Source of the DNA: Phoronis australis
Taxonomy: Eukaryota > Phoronida > Phoronidae
NCBI GenBank assembly: GCA_002633005.1
Contig: NMRA01000286.1
Span: 34,067 to 98,066 of the forward strand
Direction: 5' to 3'
Length of the DNA stretch: 64,000 nucleotides
Below, piece by piece: positions 1-14,200 of this stretch. Numbering within the stretch: position 1 is the first letter of the stretch; every line of letters begins with the position of its first letter. Position numbers and translations under genes: made by a program. Under the pieces are notes generated by a model, which had not been told where the DNA came from, searched no databases, and saw nothing but the letters and a program-made list of their open reading frames with translations.

Positions 1-240
1 TTTTCACCAATAAAGTTTCCTGCAACTTTCCCGCAAACACTTTTTAACCAATAAAGTTTCCTGCAACTTTCCCGCAAACACTTTTTCACCAATAAAGTTT
101 CCTGCAACTTTCCCGCAAACATTTTTTCACCAATAAAGTGTCCTGCAACTTTCCCGCAAACACTTTTCAACAATAAAGTTTCCTGCAACTTTCCCGCAAA
201 CACTTTTTCAATCACCAAGTTTGCCGCAACATTCCTGCAA
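1..240. repeat. 41-bp tandem repeat
   Basis: Five clear copies of a unit of about 41 bp. The landmark CCAATAAAG starts at 7, 48, 89, 130 and, slightly altered, near 170. A decayed sixth copy runs to about 240. Each unit contains CCTGCAACTTTCCCGCAAAC. The array begins before the window edge, so its full copy number is unknown. No coding potential is seen. Confidence 0.9.
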
Positions 241-392
241 ACTTCAGTGTTTGCAGCAAGGTTGCGGCAATGTGTGCGGCTGAGTTGCGGGTAGCGGCAA
301 ACTCCTGCAAACTTTGCGGCTGGTTTGCTGCAAACAAAATTGTTTGCCGCAAGCTTGCGGCATGTTTGCTGCAAGCTTGCGGCAAACATGGT
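240..392. repeat. TTGC/GCAA-rich palindromic cluster
   Basis: Dense short units of the type TTTGC(T/C)GCAA and GCGGCAAAC in both orientations. Positions 345-362 form a perfect 18-bp palindrome. Positions 361-390 form a nearly perfect 30-bp palindrome centred on AAGCTT. The vocabulary matches the adjacent 41-bp array, so this is probably its diverged edge. Confidence 0.7.
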
Positions 393-594
393 CTTTTGGT
401 ATGGGTTACGAATTTGCGTTTGATTACAGTTACATATTTCGCTGCACTTTGGTGTTTGTTTGTCCACTGGAGAAGAGATTGTAAATGACAGAATGAAAAG
501 TAAAAACAACGACGTAAATTCAGAGCTCAAATGAAAAGAAATTTATTGTCCCCTGTTTTGTTCCAGACAAGTTTACAGTATCATAACAAGCAGA

Positions 595-755
595 TTACAA
601 GTAGTAAGGAGAGTCGATACACAATCCATCACCAGAAAAGATGTCACGTTGTTGTCCAAATACAATATAATAGGTATGCCATTTTATAAACCCTTCAAAA
701 CACTGACCATTTTCAAGGTTACCTTCCTGTATGTCAAAATATAGACTCCAGTGAC
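595..755 (-). CDS. Possible terminal exon of an unknown gene
   Basis: On the minus strand a candidate acceptor (AG at 757-756, ACGACTTTAG) opens a frame of about 53 codons. It starts GHWSLYFDIQEGN, ends DSPYYL, and stops at 597-595. An AATAAA signal follows at 547-542, about 48 nt past the stop. The family is not recognised. Against it: the acceptor lies in the terminal inverted repeat of the 749-1523 element, no upstream exon was found, and the frame is short. It could be chance or an exonised repeat. Confidence 0.25.
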
Positions 756-1523
756 CTAAAGTCGTGAATATAAGCATAAAAAGTAGCTGATTGTCATGTC
801 CGTCAGCAACTGCTCATGTGATGTCATTGACATTTATCAGCCTTCACAAATATACCTGTTTTTCCAGTCTTAGCCGGTGTTTTTCTCCGTAAGGAGAGTT
901 TTGAAACGGTCGCTCATATCGCCGGCCATTTTGAATGAGGCCCTGAAGTCGTGACCGTTTCATATAGACGGAAATGCAAAAAGTAAAGCCACACAAATCA
1001 ACTACAGTGCTTACAGTTACTCTAGATGACATAAAAACGCATTGCATTGTTTATTAATTCAGTTTCAATTGAAATAAATGGTTACTGATGTGTTTTGCAC
1101 CCAATTCCGATGTGCGGCAGACGTTTTCAATGAAGAAGTTGACGTAAAACGTTAAGAACCCAGCTTCAATTATCTCTCTGTATTTTATTGCTTTGGCTTT
1201 ACAAACTTGATCGACCCTGGGACATTTTGATACATTGTTTAAGCTACTTCTGGAGCGCGTGTTTGAGCAAATCTGAACGATGTATATTTTCGGAAATATA
1301 TTCTGAAAATGCACAAAAAAGTGGATTAGTGAAATATGCTGTTTTTAAGATACATTTGAAAAAAGACGCCACTCACTCACTGTTTATTATCATATTGTGA
1401 ATATCAACATGTCCGGGTACTCGTTTGACGTTCGTAAGCAGACGAACGCTGGAAACTTCAACGCTAGATGTCATGGGACCGCGCACAAGAGGAAATAAGA
1501 TGGTTCACGACTTTAGGGCACTG
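749..1523. mobile_element. Non-autonomous element with 20-bp inverted ends
   Basis: CAGTGACCTAAAGTCGTGAA at 749-768 is matched at 1504-1523 in inverse orientation with one mismatch. A second partial copy of the end motif (ACGACTTTAGGACC) follows at about 1524-1537. The interior of about 735 bp has no convincing coding frame. No clear target duplication was seen, so the exact ends are uncertain. Confidence 0.5.
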
Positions 1524-1827
1524 ACGACTTTAGGACCTCAGACGGTACAGAAAAACTTTCAAGTCTTGAAATAAGTCACGTGCCCATCTGAACATAGTCT
1601 ACACTGATAGACCCCCTTACCATCACAGTTAGTTTAAAAGAGAAATCTATCCATGTATATGGTGCTTAAACAACGTTTTCTATCTTACAGCCACTGACAT
1701 CACTGGGATTATGTCACCTGGCCGGGCGGAAAATAATGGTGTCAATGCTCACCTAGTTGTCGCCAGTTTTGTGGCGGTCATTTGCGCCCCTCTCCCTATC
1801 GGTGCTGCCCTCAACGGGTAGCTCACC

Positions 1828-1982
1828 AGGGGTGGATCCAGGATTTTGAGTTGGGGGGGGCAGGGGATAGTATTAGCCAGGATTTCACCCGTCAAACATT
1901 CGCACCCCCCCTACTGCCATTGGAGTCTGGGAGAATTTTAGGGGGAGGGGGTAGGGCCATGGCCCCCTTAAATCCGCCACTG
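1828..1982. repeat. MITE-like repeat, GTGGATCCAGG family, copy 1
   Basis: Starts CAGGGGTGGATCCAGGATTT and ends near AAATCCGCCACTG, so the two ends are imperfect inverted copies. The interior is G- and C-run rich. The copy at 8035-8165 shares the GGTGGATCCAGGATTT start. It lies just past the HPS3 stop codon and may fall in the 3' UTR or flank. Confidence 0.6.
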
Positions 1983-2101
1983 TTCACACCTCTCTACTAC
2001 GTCACTACTGAGAACTTCTTGCGTTCACCTTGGAATATAAATCACCAAACAAACAGTTACCAAACCAGATATTGATGATGATTTGGCCAAACGTAACTCC
2101 T

Positions 2102-2259
2102 TCAATCAAGTGATTTCATTTCCCTTTTCAGTTTAGAGGCCAAATGTCTATGGATACTTTTCCTGACTGATGGGAGAGCAAAGCCAAGACTGACATCTGG
2201 AGGCAAAAGACGCAGGAAGTCGCCGGGCGGTAGAATGTCACTCATTATGGAGAGAACAC
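2102..2259 (-). CDS. HPS3: HPS3 terminal coding exon 18
   Basis: 158 nt. Acceptor ATGCCTTTCAG, phase 1 in, ending at TGA 2104-2102. It encodes GVLSIMSDILPPGDFLRLLP and a basic tail RHLASKLKREMKSLD. The human end is [20 protein letters not shown] plus a KKPLT tail, so the block is conserved and the extreme C-terminus differs. No AATAAA was found close to the stop. Confidence 0.88.
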
Positions 2260-5200
2260 CTGAAAGGCATTGAACAGATTAGAAAATTCGAAAATGAATT
2301 TCAACAACAGACCTCTTGACCACTAATCTTTTCTCCAGACCCAAAAATTAACCAATCGCATGGCACGCTTTGAGTAAACTCAAATTTCATGTAATGTGTA
2401 TGTCGATTCTTTAGTTTTTAGTACAGTTGGTCATGGGCCCAGATGTCACTGCATGACAGCACAAACACAATTTACATAGATGAGCTACCGAGCTCCATAT
2501 TCAAATATCCTAAAATGCTTTAGAAGCATTTTGACCATTGATGGGACATTGTTGATTTTACAGCAAAAATACAATGAAGATGGTTGGGTGGGATTGACTT
2601 CTTCACAAGAGCTATAAACTTTGCTGAAATGAAAGCCAGTGTCTTTACCATATGCTTAAAACTTTATTTATCTATTGAACATGTGGGAATTGGCTCAGCA
2701 GCAGAGCGTCTGGCTGCTACTGCTGATCTGTGGAGCTTGATTTCATCCTTCCTCTAATTTTTGCAAATTGAATTACTTTTCTCACCGAGAATGTCCCATT
2801 AAAGTAAGAATTCATAACTGGGCTACTTATGTGCACCAGCCAAATGAGTCTACAAAATGTGCAAGCAGTGCTGTCACCAAGTTGAACCCTAATCTTGGTT
2901 CCTCAGTCACTCGACCGCACATACAAAAAAGCTGGTCAGTAAAAGTAAACATGTTTATGGTCTGTGCTGTTCAAATCCCAACTATGAAGATCATTCACTT
3001 GTATGTCCCTAGTAAGCGGATCTTAGAATTAGTTTTAGGGTTCCAGCTGTCTCTTTTGTGAATTTCAGAAAATTATGCAGTCAAGAGATGTGTTTAAAGA
3101 AATGTAGCAAAGTTGTTTTTTGCTGAGAAGCGTAGATCATCTGTACTTATGAACAAACTGACTGTATAGCGTCGAATTGAAAAATCAATGTGTTCACTGT
3201 GTGTGTAAGGAGCCGGTGGTCTATGTGTACTTGATGAAATATATAATAATTCAGAGATAAAACTGGACAATGAGACTTATCACCTGATGACACATTTTAG
3301 CATTGCATTTTATTGACTGAAGAGAGCCCAATTTGAAGGGCAAGTCTGCCTGAATATCATCTAAATTTCTGTTGATATTAATGTGCCTCCTGTCAAAAAC
3401 TAACTTTCAATTTGGATCACCAACAAAATTGGTCTGAACTTGTCTTATAGTGAGATTAGACTAGACTTGAGAAGAAATCATTATAGTTCGTTAATGCTTA
3501 CGACCAGCCTCAACAAGTTGGCTTATGACAGTGAGCCAGTTTACATACTTAGAACATTGAGCAAAATACATGGCATAGCCCAGACCAGTTTTATATCAAC
3601 CATATGTCGTCTAAATAAACACTTAATTATTTCCTTGAGTTTTCAATCTGGGCATTTTGCCTAATGGGCCTGACCTATGTGGTCTGCACATGGCCAATGC
3701 AATTGAGGCATCAAACCGCCTGCAATTTGTTTCTCCTCGGACAGCAGTACAAGTTTATAGCAGCTTTGAAACGAAAATCTACACAATAACTATTAATTCC
3801 TTAGTTATGTAACAGAGATTTGCTTGCATTTAATGAATGTTACATGTTACTTAAAGCTGATTCAAGCTCCTGGAATGTGTCATTACTTACCTCTAAAAGC
3901 TTCAACATGCACCATCGTTGAGTCGTTGTGATCATTGGGCTGTGTTTCTTTGAGCAGACAACTCAAGTTCTCTATAAGGCGGGACCACTGCAAGATGATT
4001 TAATTATTTTTTTATTAAACAGCTTAGAAAACAGGTTACGTAACATGAAATTTTGGTAGGTAGGGAAAAAACAGTTAACTTAGAAAACAATTTGGCAGAA
4101 AGGAAAAACTTTGTTACACAGAACATGAAAAAATAGGGTATTTAATGAGGAGTGAGATTTTGGTTCGCGGAGCATTCTTTTCAATTTGTTGAAGGGTATT
4201 TTGAGCTGACATTCTAATTTCGTACATACCAACACAATGGACAGAATAGAGTTCATTTGTGACTAGAATTGTTGAAAATTTGGCTTATTGTACTCCATTC
4301 AACAAATTTAGCCTACTGACCTCATAGTTAGCTGTTCAAGATTTTAATATAGCTGGAGGCCAAATGTCAACACACTTTCACAAGACAAGTGAAATTGCCT
4401 TAATCTGAAATCTGAAAGTTTAGTGTCCTGCCTTTACAAGACAGTGGTGCAACCTAGCAGAAAGTAATACAGATTCAATATTTTTCACATCTTTTATAGT
4501 GCTTTATTACTGTCAGTGTGCGAAATCATTAACCTTTCATTTGAGTGCCCTCTGTTCTCAATATATTGTATGAGTCAGCCATTGATCATTCCATATCTGT
4601 GCTGCAAGTGATTACTTAAAGCTATGTGCCCAGTTGTGTTGTAAGTTTAAACTACTTACGTGATCTATACCACTGCTAGCCAGAGTCTCGGACACAAACT
4701 TCACTAGAATTCTAGGGTACTTGTCAACAATAAGATCGATGGCAGAATCTACTGAAATGACCAGCATGCACACAATTTCTAGCGACTCTACACCTGGAAC
4801 TTCAGTTGTGTTGAGAACGGCAAGCATCTTTCTGGCAACTTCAGGGGAAACAAGATTTGAGGACAATACCGCCTGAAAAAGTAGCTACAATATACAAGGT
4901 ACCCTGTGGACAATATGGAGATCAAGATTCACTAAGTGGTGCTAGTGACATAAGGGGCGTACCCATGCTTTCATGCAGGTAATTATGTTAGACCCTTGTC
5001 GCATGAGTAGCCCATGCTAATAACTAAGCTGTTTTCAGCCTCCAATTCATTTGGATGACAAGAAGAGGGAACATCGGTCATTATCACCACATAGTAAATA
5101 TCTAGTAGCTGAGATCAGAATAACTTACTTAAGCCACCCGAACAACACAGCTCACAGACTCGCCAACTCAACTCACTGAATCACATAGTTATACATGCAT

Positions 5201-8200
5201 TCCCAAAAGATGACTTAAGCACACAAAAATATGACTGTGAGCCGCATGACAACCAATCGTGTACACAACTCAGCTAAGAGTCTATGAGCTGCGTTTACAG
5301 ATGCCGGAACTGTGTTCACAGTCCAGGAGCTGTGGGTGGTTTTTGGGTGCATAAGCCATGTTTTGTGAGTACGGGGCCATGCAAGTTAGTCAGGGCATTG
5401 AGTAAACAGGTTTGTGAGCCATGTTCAAGAGTGAATGAGCCATGTTGTCCGAGTAGCATGTTACAACAGTTTTAACAGAAAGTGTTGTACAGGAATTTAA
5501 TGTTTTACTTTTAAAGAAAGATGAATGCTGACCCTACTTCATAACAAATGTGCCGTTTATCATGTCAATCTTGCCATGGCACACACTAACACAGAGACCA
5601 ATTATACGTGTGAATGAATTTGACATGGCACACATTGACATTGCGGTGTCTAGTTGTGATCCATTTTGTGGAAGTGCAAGTTGTCTCAAACATCCTGTGT
5701 TGCATCAACTACCCGTAGAAATGCAAAGCCATGTCAAAGCAGAATTGTCTCAACCACATTACTTACAAGCACTTCTGTATTGTCACATTTTCTTAAGAAA
5801 TGCACAGAAACAGACGTTGACACTTGTCATCCCACACCGTACCAGTTTCTGCTGCGTCACTGTTGACATGTGAACACAGCACTAGATGTAAAGAACCAGT
5901 AAGTAACTTACCTGTAGTTTAACTAAGTCTTGATTGCACAACCAGCAGGCACACAAAGCATGGCTCTCTTGACGGGACGGAACGTTGTGAGCTGGCATCC
6001 GTTTTGGCATGGATGGTGCTCGGGACTTCATATTCCCTTTTAAATGGATGCATCTATCACTTGGAGCTTCACCTGAATTGAAGTCATGCAATGTCATGTG
6101 GTGTTGTCAATTGTTGCTGGGAGCCTAACGATGAGAATGCTTGCGTCATTTACAAGCCTTAGGAAGAAATCAATAAACAAGAGTTTGCTAATTCAAGAGT
6201 ATGTGAGCAAGGACTTTTCATATGTCCCTTTTAGTAAAGAGTAGAGGTTTCAAGTAATGTCTACTCAAGAAACTAATAGGCAAACTTTAGTGATCCTTGA
6301 ATTCTATGTGCTAAATCACAGGAAAGTAAGTAAAACAGTTCATTTTATGAAAAGTGACTTAAAAGGCTAAGTCAAAATATTTTACTTACACTCACGTACT
6401 ATTATTAGACAAATAAGGTGTTTGGCATGTGATTCTTAACACTAACACTTTAGCAGTAATTTAGACAAACTGTCAATGCTCACGTTGTTGAATGGGTGCA
6501 TTAACCCTCACAAATATGGCAATTTCCATCTTTGACAGTGTCCATGAGAACTTACCACAAAATGGGGGCAACTCATTCAGCCATGAGTGTCGAACTAAGA
6601 AAGTTTTTACCGAGGAAGAAGACACTCTACCAAACTGGTCACATGCCTCTAGGAGGCGTTGTAAATAGATGCTACTGAGAAGTTCACTGATGTCAGACAG
6701 CACTGCACTTGTCGACTTGTTCAAACCTGGAAAAACAAAAAATGGTTTGGGAATTCTGTACCTTCTAAATGTTTGAGGTAGTCAGTTTTAATAATATATA
6801 CTGTTGAAAACAAAGTTGGTCCCAAGCAGCTGACGATGGGGTGAATTCAAGGATCTACTTCAAGAGGTTATAAACCTATACAAAGTATATCTTTTGATAT
6901 ACAACAATTGCCATCATTGCTAAATTGTATGGTCTCAAACTGTTCCTTGGTCAAATTGGAAGGGATCTCAGAACTTTGAAAGAACAGTTTCATACTGTTT
7001 GTAACCAGGCTACGCAAGATGGCTTATCTGTCATGGTGCGTCATTTTATGTGCCAAGCATGGTCTCGAGGAATAATGAGTATTTTGCAAACCAAGAAGTC
7101 ACTTCTCGTCTGAGTAAGATACAAGACGAGACTAATTTTATAACCTGAAAGTGATGTAACTCAAAAGGTGGATAGATTGCAGGTTTATATCACTTTTATT
7201 AAACTCCATGGGATAAATGACTTTGGACCATGAAGTAGCAGAAAACTTTATTGTTTGCTTGGATTTGTAATACATTCAATTAAAGTTATATTAAAATTTA
7301 GGGGATACCATGATTAGACATGTTTATAAATCTCGCAACTGGTAGACTGTTTTTCACATAAGTGTTGCCAGCATTTACTGTGAACAGACTTTACTCACCA
7401 TCTGTCAGAACTCCTTCCAAGAACAACATCAAATGGAAGTTTCTATAAATTTCTTTCTTGTGGCTTCCCGACTGAAGAAAAGGCAAAACAAGATGGCTGA
7501 AACTTTCTCAAACAAATTTTTAAGCACAACCAGAAGTTCATATAAAACTTCAGTCAGACAAATGCATCGCCCAGAAGCATTAAGAACTACAAACAGCAAA
7601 ACAAGATAAATATAATCGATATTACATAAAAAAGTCTAGCAAATTTTGTTAAATCTACTGCAAAAGCATATTAACAACCATTGCGACGAGTGTGAAAAAG
7701 TGCCCACCACAATAACTGCACGCAGTTTGTAATCCAATACATGTCCCATATCACATTCACTGCAAGTTTGCATTGAGAGTTGAAGAATAAAATGGGATAT
7801 TAGAGATGATCTCTTAACTCTACTGCAAAAGTGCGTCAAGTCACGAGGAACCCCACTAGCAAATTTGACCTTGGCGATCTCTTTGGTAATACAGTAAGCT
7901 TCCTTGTGGGTTAGCTTGAAGATGTTCCCCAAAGGTACCCCCACAGATCTGTCCTTCATTAGAGGCTCTCATATTCAAATTTAACTGGATTCTTAGGGGT
8001 ATTTAAGATCATTCACTAGAAAAACGATCTATTTCAGAGGTGGATCCAGGATTTTTTAAAATAGGGGGTCAGATCAAGGATTTTTAAAAATTTTGTAGAT
8101 TTCATATCACTAAAATCAAAGGAAAAGGGGGTCCTGACCTCCTTAACCCCTACCCTGGATCCGTTTATGTATTTTGTAATGTAGGACACAAGCCAATGAT

Positions 8201-11200
8201 AATCTAGAGTATCCCAAGAATGTAAAGCCTGGGACCAACAAAGGAGCAACAGTTGTAACTCATGGATTTTATTTTTTCTTGTGTTGTAATTTTGACAGAG
8301 CCCAGCTGTATCTTAAGTAATCAGCAATGCACTTTGAGCCCCCTGGAGTTGCAAAGGCAGTGCTGTCACTACTACATCTCAGTTCCACACTGTATTAATT
8401 AATGGCTGTTCAACATTTGATGTTATCAGATAAAAAGGGAATATTCCTTACAAATATTACACTTTCATAAGAATTCACCACACCTCAAGCAAAGAGATGA
8501 CCGCATCCAGTCCCATGAGCTGTTGACCATAAACGCTGCTCCAAATGGCTGCAAATGTGCCTGGCTTGTGTTTCTTGATGAGCTGGGACAAGGGAGTCAA
8601 CTCCTTAAAGTCTATGTGCAGCAGATGATGATTCTCAAGGCAAACAGCAATGAGGTCTCTCTAGTAAAGAAGATAGAAACAATAGTGAAGATGTATTACT
8701 CGTTGCAGAAAAAGTTGTTCAAACTTTTGAAATCAAAACATGCAGAATTTCAAACCTACTGTCACACACTTTTCGAAAACAATTTCATCACATCAGCCTG
8801 ATTTGTTAACCTAATACCGAGTTGTAATGAAACTGTACTATGGACCTTGTTATAGCCTACATATGCTCAAATATGAATAAGAATGTAGTGCTCACTCCTT
8901 GCCAGAAGCATCAGTAACATGCCATGACAAACTCACCTCCAGCCGCTGAATCTGCAGACCTAGTTTCATGTGAAAAAACAAGAATTTGCAAGATATCGCC
9001 ACATATTACAAGCGAAGCACGTGACCACACTAGCCTTCTTAGTAAGATTCTTGCATCTTAGGAACTCTGCTTAGTTGAAATCTAATAGCTGTAGTAAAGT
9101 CTATATTGCGCTCAGTGAGATAACACCTGATACTGCGGAACAATATAAGTTTACTTCTATAACAAACAAATTATACAGTCACCCAACAGGTAAACTTTTT
9201 GACATTTCAGGAATAATCCAGAGCATTTATTTACATCTTGGGAGCACGAAAATACCCTGAGTATACCTACCTCATCATTGGCAAAGAGCACAGACTCGGC
9301 ACTTGTGAACTGGCCATCTTTGAGATACAGAAGAGCCAGAGCCAGCGATACCATTGGGCTAAATTAGAGAACAAGTCACAAAAATAAACACAATGCAAAT
9401 GGAAGTTAGAAGGGAGTTTCCTGCATTTGGACTAACCGAAGAGCAATCAACACCCTTTGATAACAAGACTGTTGTAGTTCATAGGCAAAAATAACTAGAT
9501 GTATGTACAATATTGGCTGTAAAACTCATATACTGAGAGGTTTGCCACAAGTTATTTTACTACTTTTGCAGCATGAAGACTAATATTCACCTCTTAAACA
9601 GACTATTGTCAAAAGATTGAAGACACAAAATATGAGTTGGCTGTAACATAGATAGAAAACTAAATAAATTTCAAAAACCATATTTTCTTGCACTCATTAC
9701 GGGTAGACACATACTTTTGTCTTTGTCCAACACTCTGTAAAACGGCAATGGCCTTTTCTGCAACAGCGAAAATAAATGCATTGTTTGTACATTGTTATCA
9801 CTGCACAAAAGTGATACAGATACAGTTGTTAGAATTCAGTATAAACAGCAAAGAATGTTATTCATAAGTATAAAAACTGACAAGAGATTAGTATAAATGA
9901 AAATTTTCATAAAAAAAAACAGTTTTTTAAAATGAAATCGTGTCATTACAACGGATCAATTCTCTCTTAAATAAAAAATTGTAAGCAAAACCAAAGAAAT
10001 TACCGTAGGAATACCCAGTCAAATGGGATTTCAGGATGACATTGGAGAGAGCTGTTGGCTGTAGTATATGATAGATGTCTAGAACTTTATCTGCACAGTC
10101 AGTGTTTAGTTCCACTAGAGTGGCTTCGTTGAACATCACGTAGTTCAAGTAATGGATTATGCCTGGACTATAGAGTGGAGTGAACCCTGTTGGCAGCAGA
10201 GGTGTCACACTTTGTTTGGTCGTTTGTTGCGTGCCTAGTCGGGTAACAATCTGTTGTGTTGTGTAACCAGTCATCATGTAGTAAGGTAAGGCCAGCTTCC
10301 TATCCTCCTTGGACTCGCAACTGTTGACAAAAACGAGAACCTACTGGCCAACTTGTTAAGATCAATAACGTTAAACCAGAACGCTGCCATGTATCTGCCT
10401 TATGACGAAAATTATCTTTTTGATTTACAACGGCCTCGCTCACGTGAGGGAAAGTTGCCTGAACCTTCGGAAAGGGTAATTGGTTGAGGGGAACATTCCA
10501 CGCCTTCCGGACACCACCAATTCAACAACCACGGACACCACCTCGCAATAGCAATACCTCAAGTGGCCAAGTGGCTTTCTTAATCATGGGAGGGAATTTA
10601 AATATTTTTTGCAAGAGAATGGGGCTTTTATTCTGATTCACTAGTTCAGAAAGATCATATTCAGTTCAGAAAGCAGACTGTCATCCCTGAAATACCTTGC
10701 GTAATAGTCTCCAAGTATGGCACAGTTTTCACTGTACAACTTCCTTATATCCATATTGTTATCACCATGGTCCAGCCTGTAACCACGGAGACAAAGGTGA
10801 GCTTCCTGTACCAACTGAAGATAGGCAGGTGGACTAGAACTATGGTGCCTTCTGCCAAGGGACAACTGGAAAATAATGTCTTATTCTTAGGAAAAATTCA
10901 CGTATCAGTGGCATTTGTTAGATGGGATAATTGATTCCTTTTGTGAAGCCGAGATTATTTCATTCATTGCTTTGTAAAACACCTACAAAGAATGGACTCA
11001 TGTTCAATGGCTAGCCACGTTTTGTCACATCTCAAAACTTTCAAAATATCCAAGGAAGTCTTAATTGTCATAGCTTTTTTGGTGCCTTTTGCATGGGTAA
11101 GTCACATCAACTTACTTTCATAACATAATGCAAGACACAATATTTGTCAGTGAAACGATAAATTCCATATTTACAACTTTTGAAAAAAATCAACCATCAC

Positions 11201-14200
11201 TTGATGTTACATAAAATAACTGAAATCCCATTTGGATTGGCAAATATTTCACATTTGGTCACAGAATTCTATAACTGTCACAAAATGTCACAGAATTTCA
11301 AACAAGGGAGTTTTGTCACAGAAACTCGTTATGTCACAAGAATCCATTCTCTGGAATATACACCTTTAAGTTACTTTATTGTCAGTATTTGGATAACATT
11401 CAATCAGTGTACTCTAGTATGATCTCATTTGGAGTTTTCTGTATGGAAACATTTTATATTCATAACCTGATATACTTCAAAGCAACAGAGTAACACATTT
11501 TAAGAAATCAATGTAGACTATTGGAGCAATGCACAAATGTAATATGATAATCTTCAAAAGTCTCAAAATACAGGAATGAAACACTGAATGTATAACCAAG
11601 CGAGGCTATAATGAAATGAAAGACTACATGACCTAATGTTAAATTATGCCAACAATCACAAGACTCAAACCTAGCTCCAAAGTGAGCACAAACCTGACTT
11701 GTAGACACAATCTAATGCATACCTTCTAGGAAGAAGACACACAGAGACTTGTCAGATGACGTCATTTCCACTTACCATGTCTTTCACTAACTCTTCAGTA
11801 CTACAGTTCTTCAAGGCATAAATACTTGAGTTGACACTGTAATTATCAGTGGAAAAATTATCTGATGTGCAAGTAACCGCGTAACAGGAAAATAATGTAC
11901 ATGATAACTTTTCTGTAGCTGCTGACAAAATCTTTACAACTACGAAATGTAGATCTCAGTCTTGACCCACACAACACCAGAGCCTTAATGCTTAAAACTA
12001 TTAATTATAAACCCACTATATTAGTCATCAAAAAGTACTAAATGATTTAGACCACCTCAAGTTAGGAATGTAATCTCAACTTTGTCACACTATTGATATT
12101 AAAGGTGATATTGGAAATTGGAAAGAACTGACAGTATGTTATTATAGAGAGCAGCCTTGCTAAACATGTTGGCTTGCCACAGGGGGTAATTTTATGAGCA
12201 CAGCATGGTCTTGTGAGTACTTTACCGACACAAGAGCAATGCAGAGGGTTGATAAGCACCCACAGTGTGCATTGCATACAGCACATATAAAAGGGATGGT
12301 CATTATCTTTAAAAACATTGACTCTAGCAGCAGCAATATTTGGCAAATATAGTCTCTCGTGGATGCAAAACAACTGATGGTCCAAAAATTGAATTCCCTG
12401 AAGATCAACCGATCAGATTAGCAGGTAACAAGATTGATGTCTAAAGACTTGCTCAGCACCAGTGGCATTTGTCCAAAACAAACATTAGGGCTGTCGTCTT
12501 GTCTATAACAGAAACAGAATGACTAAATTTTACAAAGAACACTCGAGTTGGAAAGAGCTGAACAGCAAAATAAAAACAAAATTGCCACTTAAGGAGGCCC
12601 AGCATTGTATAGTGAAGGCTGTTCTTACCTCCCCAGTCCAAACACATTAACTTAAGTTTTGTAATATCTTTTACATGGTTCGTTCCAGGGCTTGACTATT
12701 CAAAACCCTTAGGGTGTAATAGAACAATTATCCACTCAGTCAAGACCACAAACCCTTTGTCAAGCTTCGTTTACCTACACAGTCCAACTGGGACAGTTGT
12801 ATGCCTAAGAGCAGGGTTCACACAGAACTGCTTTCACTGACCTTACATGTCAGTTTCAAAAGGACTGCAAACAGTAACTGTGTGGGAACGACACCCGTGA
12901 TTTACACCCTTCTGCACTATGCAGACTAGTTACCCCATCCAATCCCCAAATGTTCACAGAAAAATAAACTACCAGAAGGAGGCACAGCATTCACTTAATC
13001 AATCTGAAATCTGACAAGTATCTCCAGTCTTTGATAAAGACATGATTGCCAAATTTTATGAAGATCCATCACAAGACTGAGTAAACAATGAATCTGACAC
13101 AAAAAAATAAAATTGTCACAAAGGGATGACACATTAGTTAGATCCATTTATAAATCAGGAGCGGCTCTGGTCTCCTCCACCTGATCACATCTATTCAATT
13201 TTTTTAAAAACAAATCAAATAATTAATTAGTAGATATTGAGACTGATGCAACTTCCATGGGAGGCACCACAGTAGATGGATCTGTCTGAAAATCAATGTC
13301 ATCCGAGCTCCCCCCCCACTAAAAACACACAGGCAACCCTTGATTAGGATTCCTAAACACAAACATATTTGAGTGTTGTAACAAGAGTAACACAAATCAA
13401 TGAAATACACCCACGATTACACCACAAAAGGTATGCTTTGATGGGGATTTATTTGTGTTATAAAAAGGCCACTAGGTTATGCAATTATTATATATGTCAC
13501 ATTCATCCAAAAATGGGAAGGACTCATTGGCTACCTAAGAGAAACCGATTTGTAAAATTTCAAAAAATCCGTCCAGGAACCCCAAAGATACAGAAGCTAT
13601 TAAAAAACACAATTGCCACTACTGGGCGCAACTAGTGGAGTCGCATCCATCCCAAAGGAGTTGCCATCTGTTGCCATGTTCATAGGAAGACACTTGCCAA
13701 ATTTAACAAAGATCCTGCAATGGGGGTTAGGAAATACAGCTTAGGATGCAAAAAAAACAACAAAATGCGTAGTAGTCAGACCTATCTGAAAATCAAAATC
13801 AGTTGGAAAAAATATGCCAATTTTCTTAATGATCCATAGAGCACTTTGGAAGCTAAAAAAAGCAAAGACTATGACTGCACCTTGTAACTTACTTTCCAGT
13901 TTTGCTGGCTGTAACTTTAGACATGACCACCAGATGGCTCCCTGTGACAGCCATAGACTGTACTACCATGAAAGGCTGCATACCAATGAGACATGTGTCT
14001 AAGGTTGTTGATGGACATGTCTGAAGACACAAACAATTTTTTAGTCACTCAGTGTCCTGGCACTACATATCAAGGGACCCTCATTCACTCAAGCTAGTCA
14101 CACACAAGTTGGATAACGCTGCAGGATTCTGTGGAATACTGCCATAAATTACACAGCAATAGTAAGCACATAACTCACTGTTGTGCAATGTTAGTTTTAG

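Noticed and set aside
1-210. CRISPR-like array
   Set aside because: Units are contiguous and alike over their whole length, with no unique spacers, and the setting is eukaryotic. It is a plain tandem repeat.
12062-12408. Two overlapping minus frames in HPS3 intron 6
   Set aside because: Neither resembles HPS3 nor any family I know, and they lack paired splice sites in the right phase.
12608-12690. HPS3 exon ending CLDWGG with donor GAG/GTAAGA
   Set aside because: The donor looks good, but no family match exists and exons 6 and 7 already join in phase without it.
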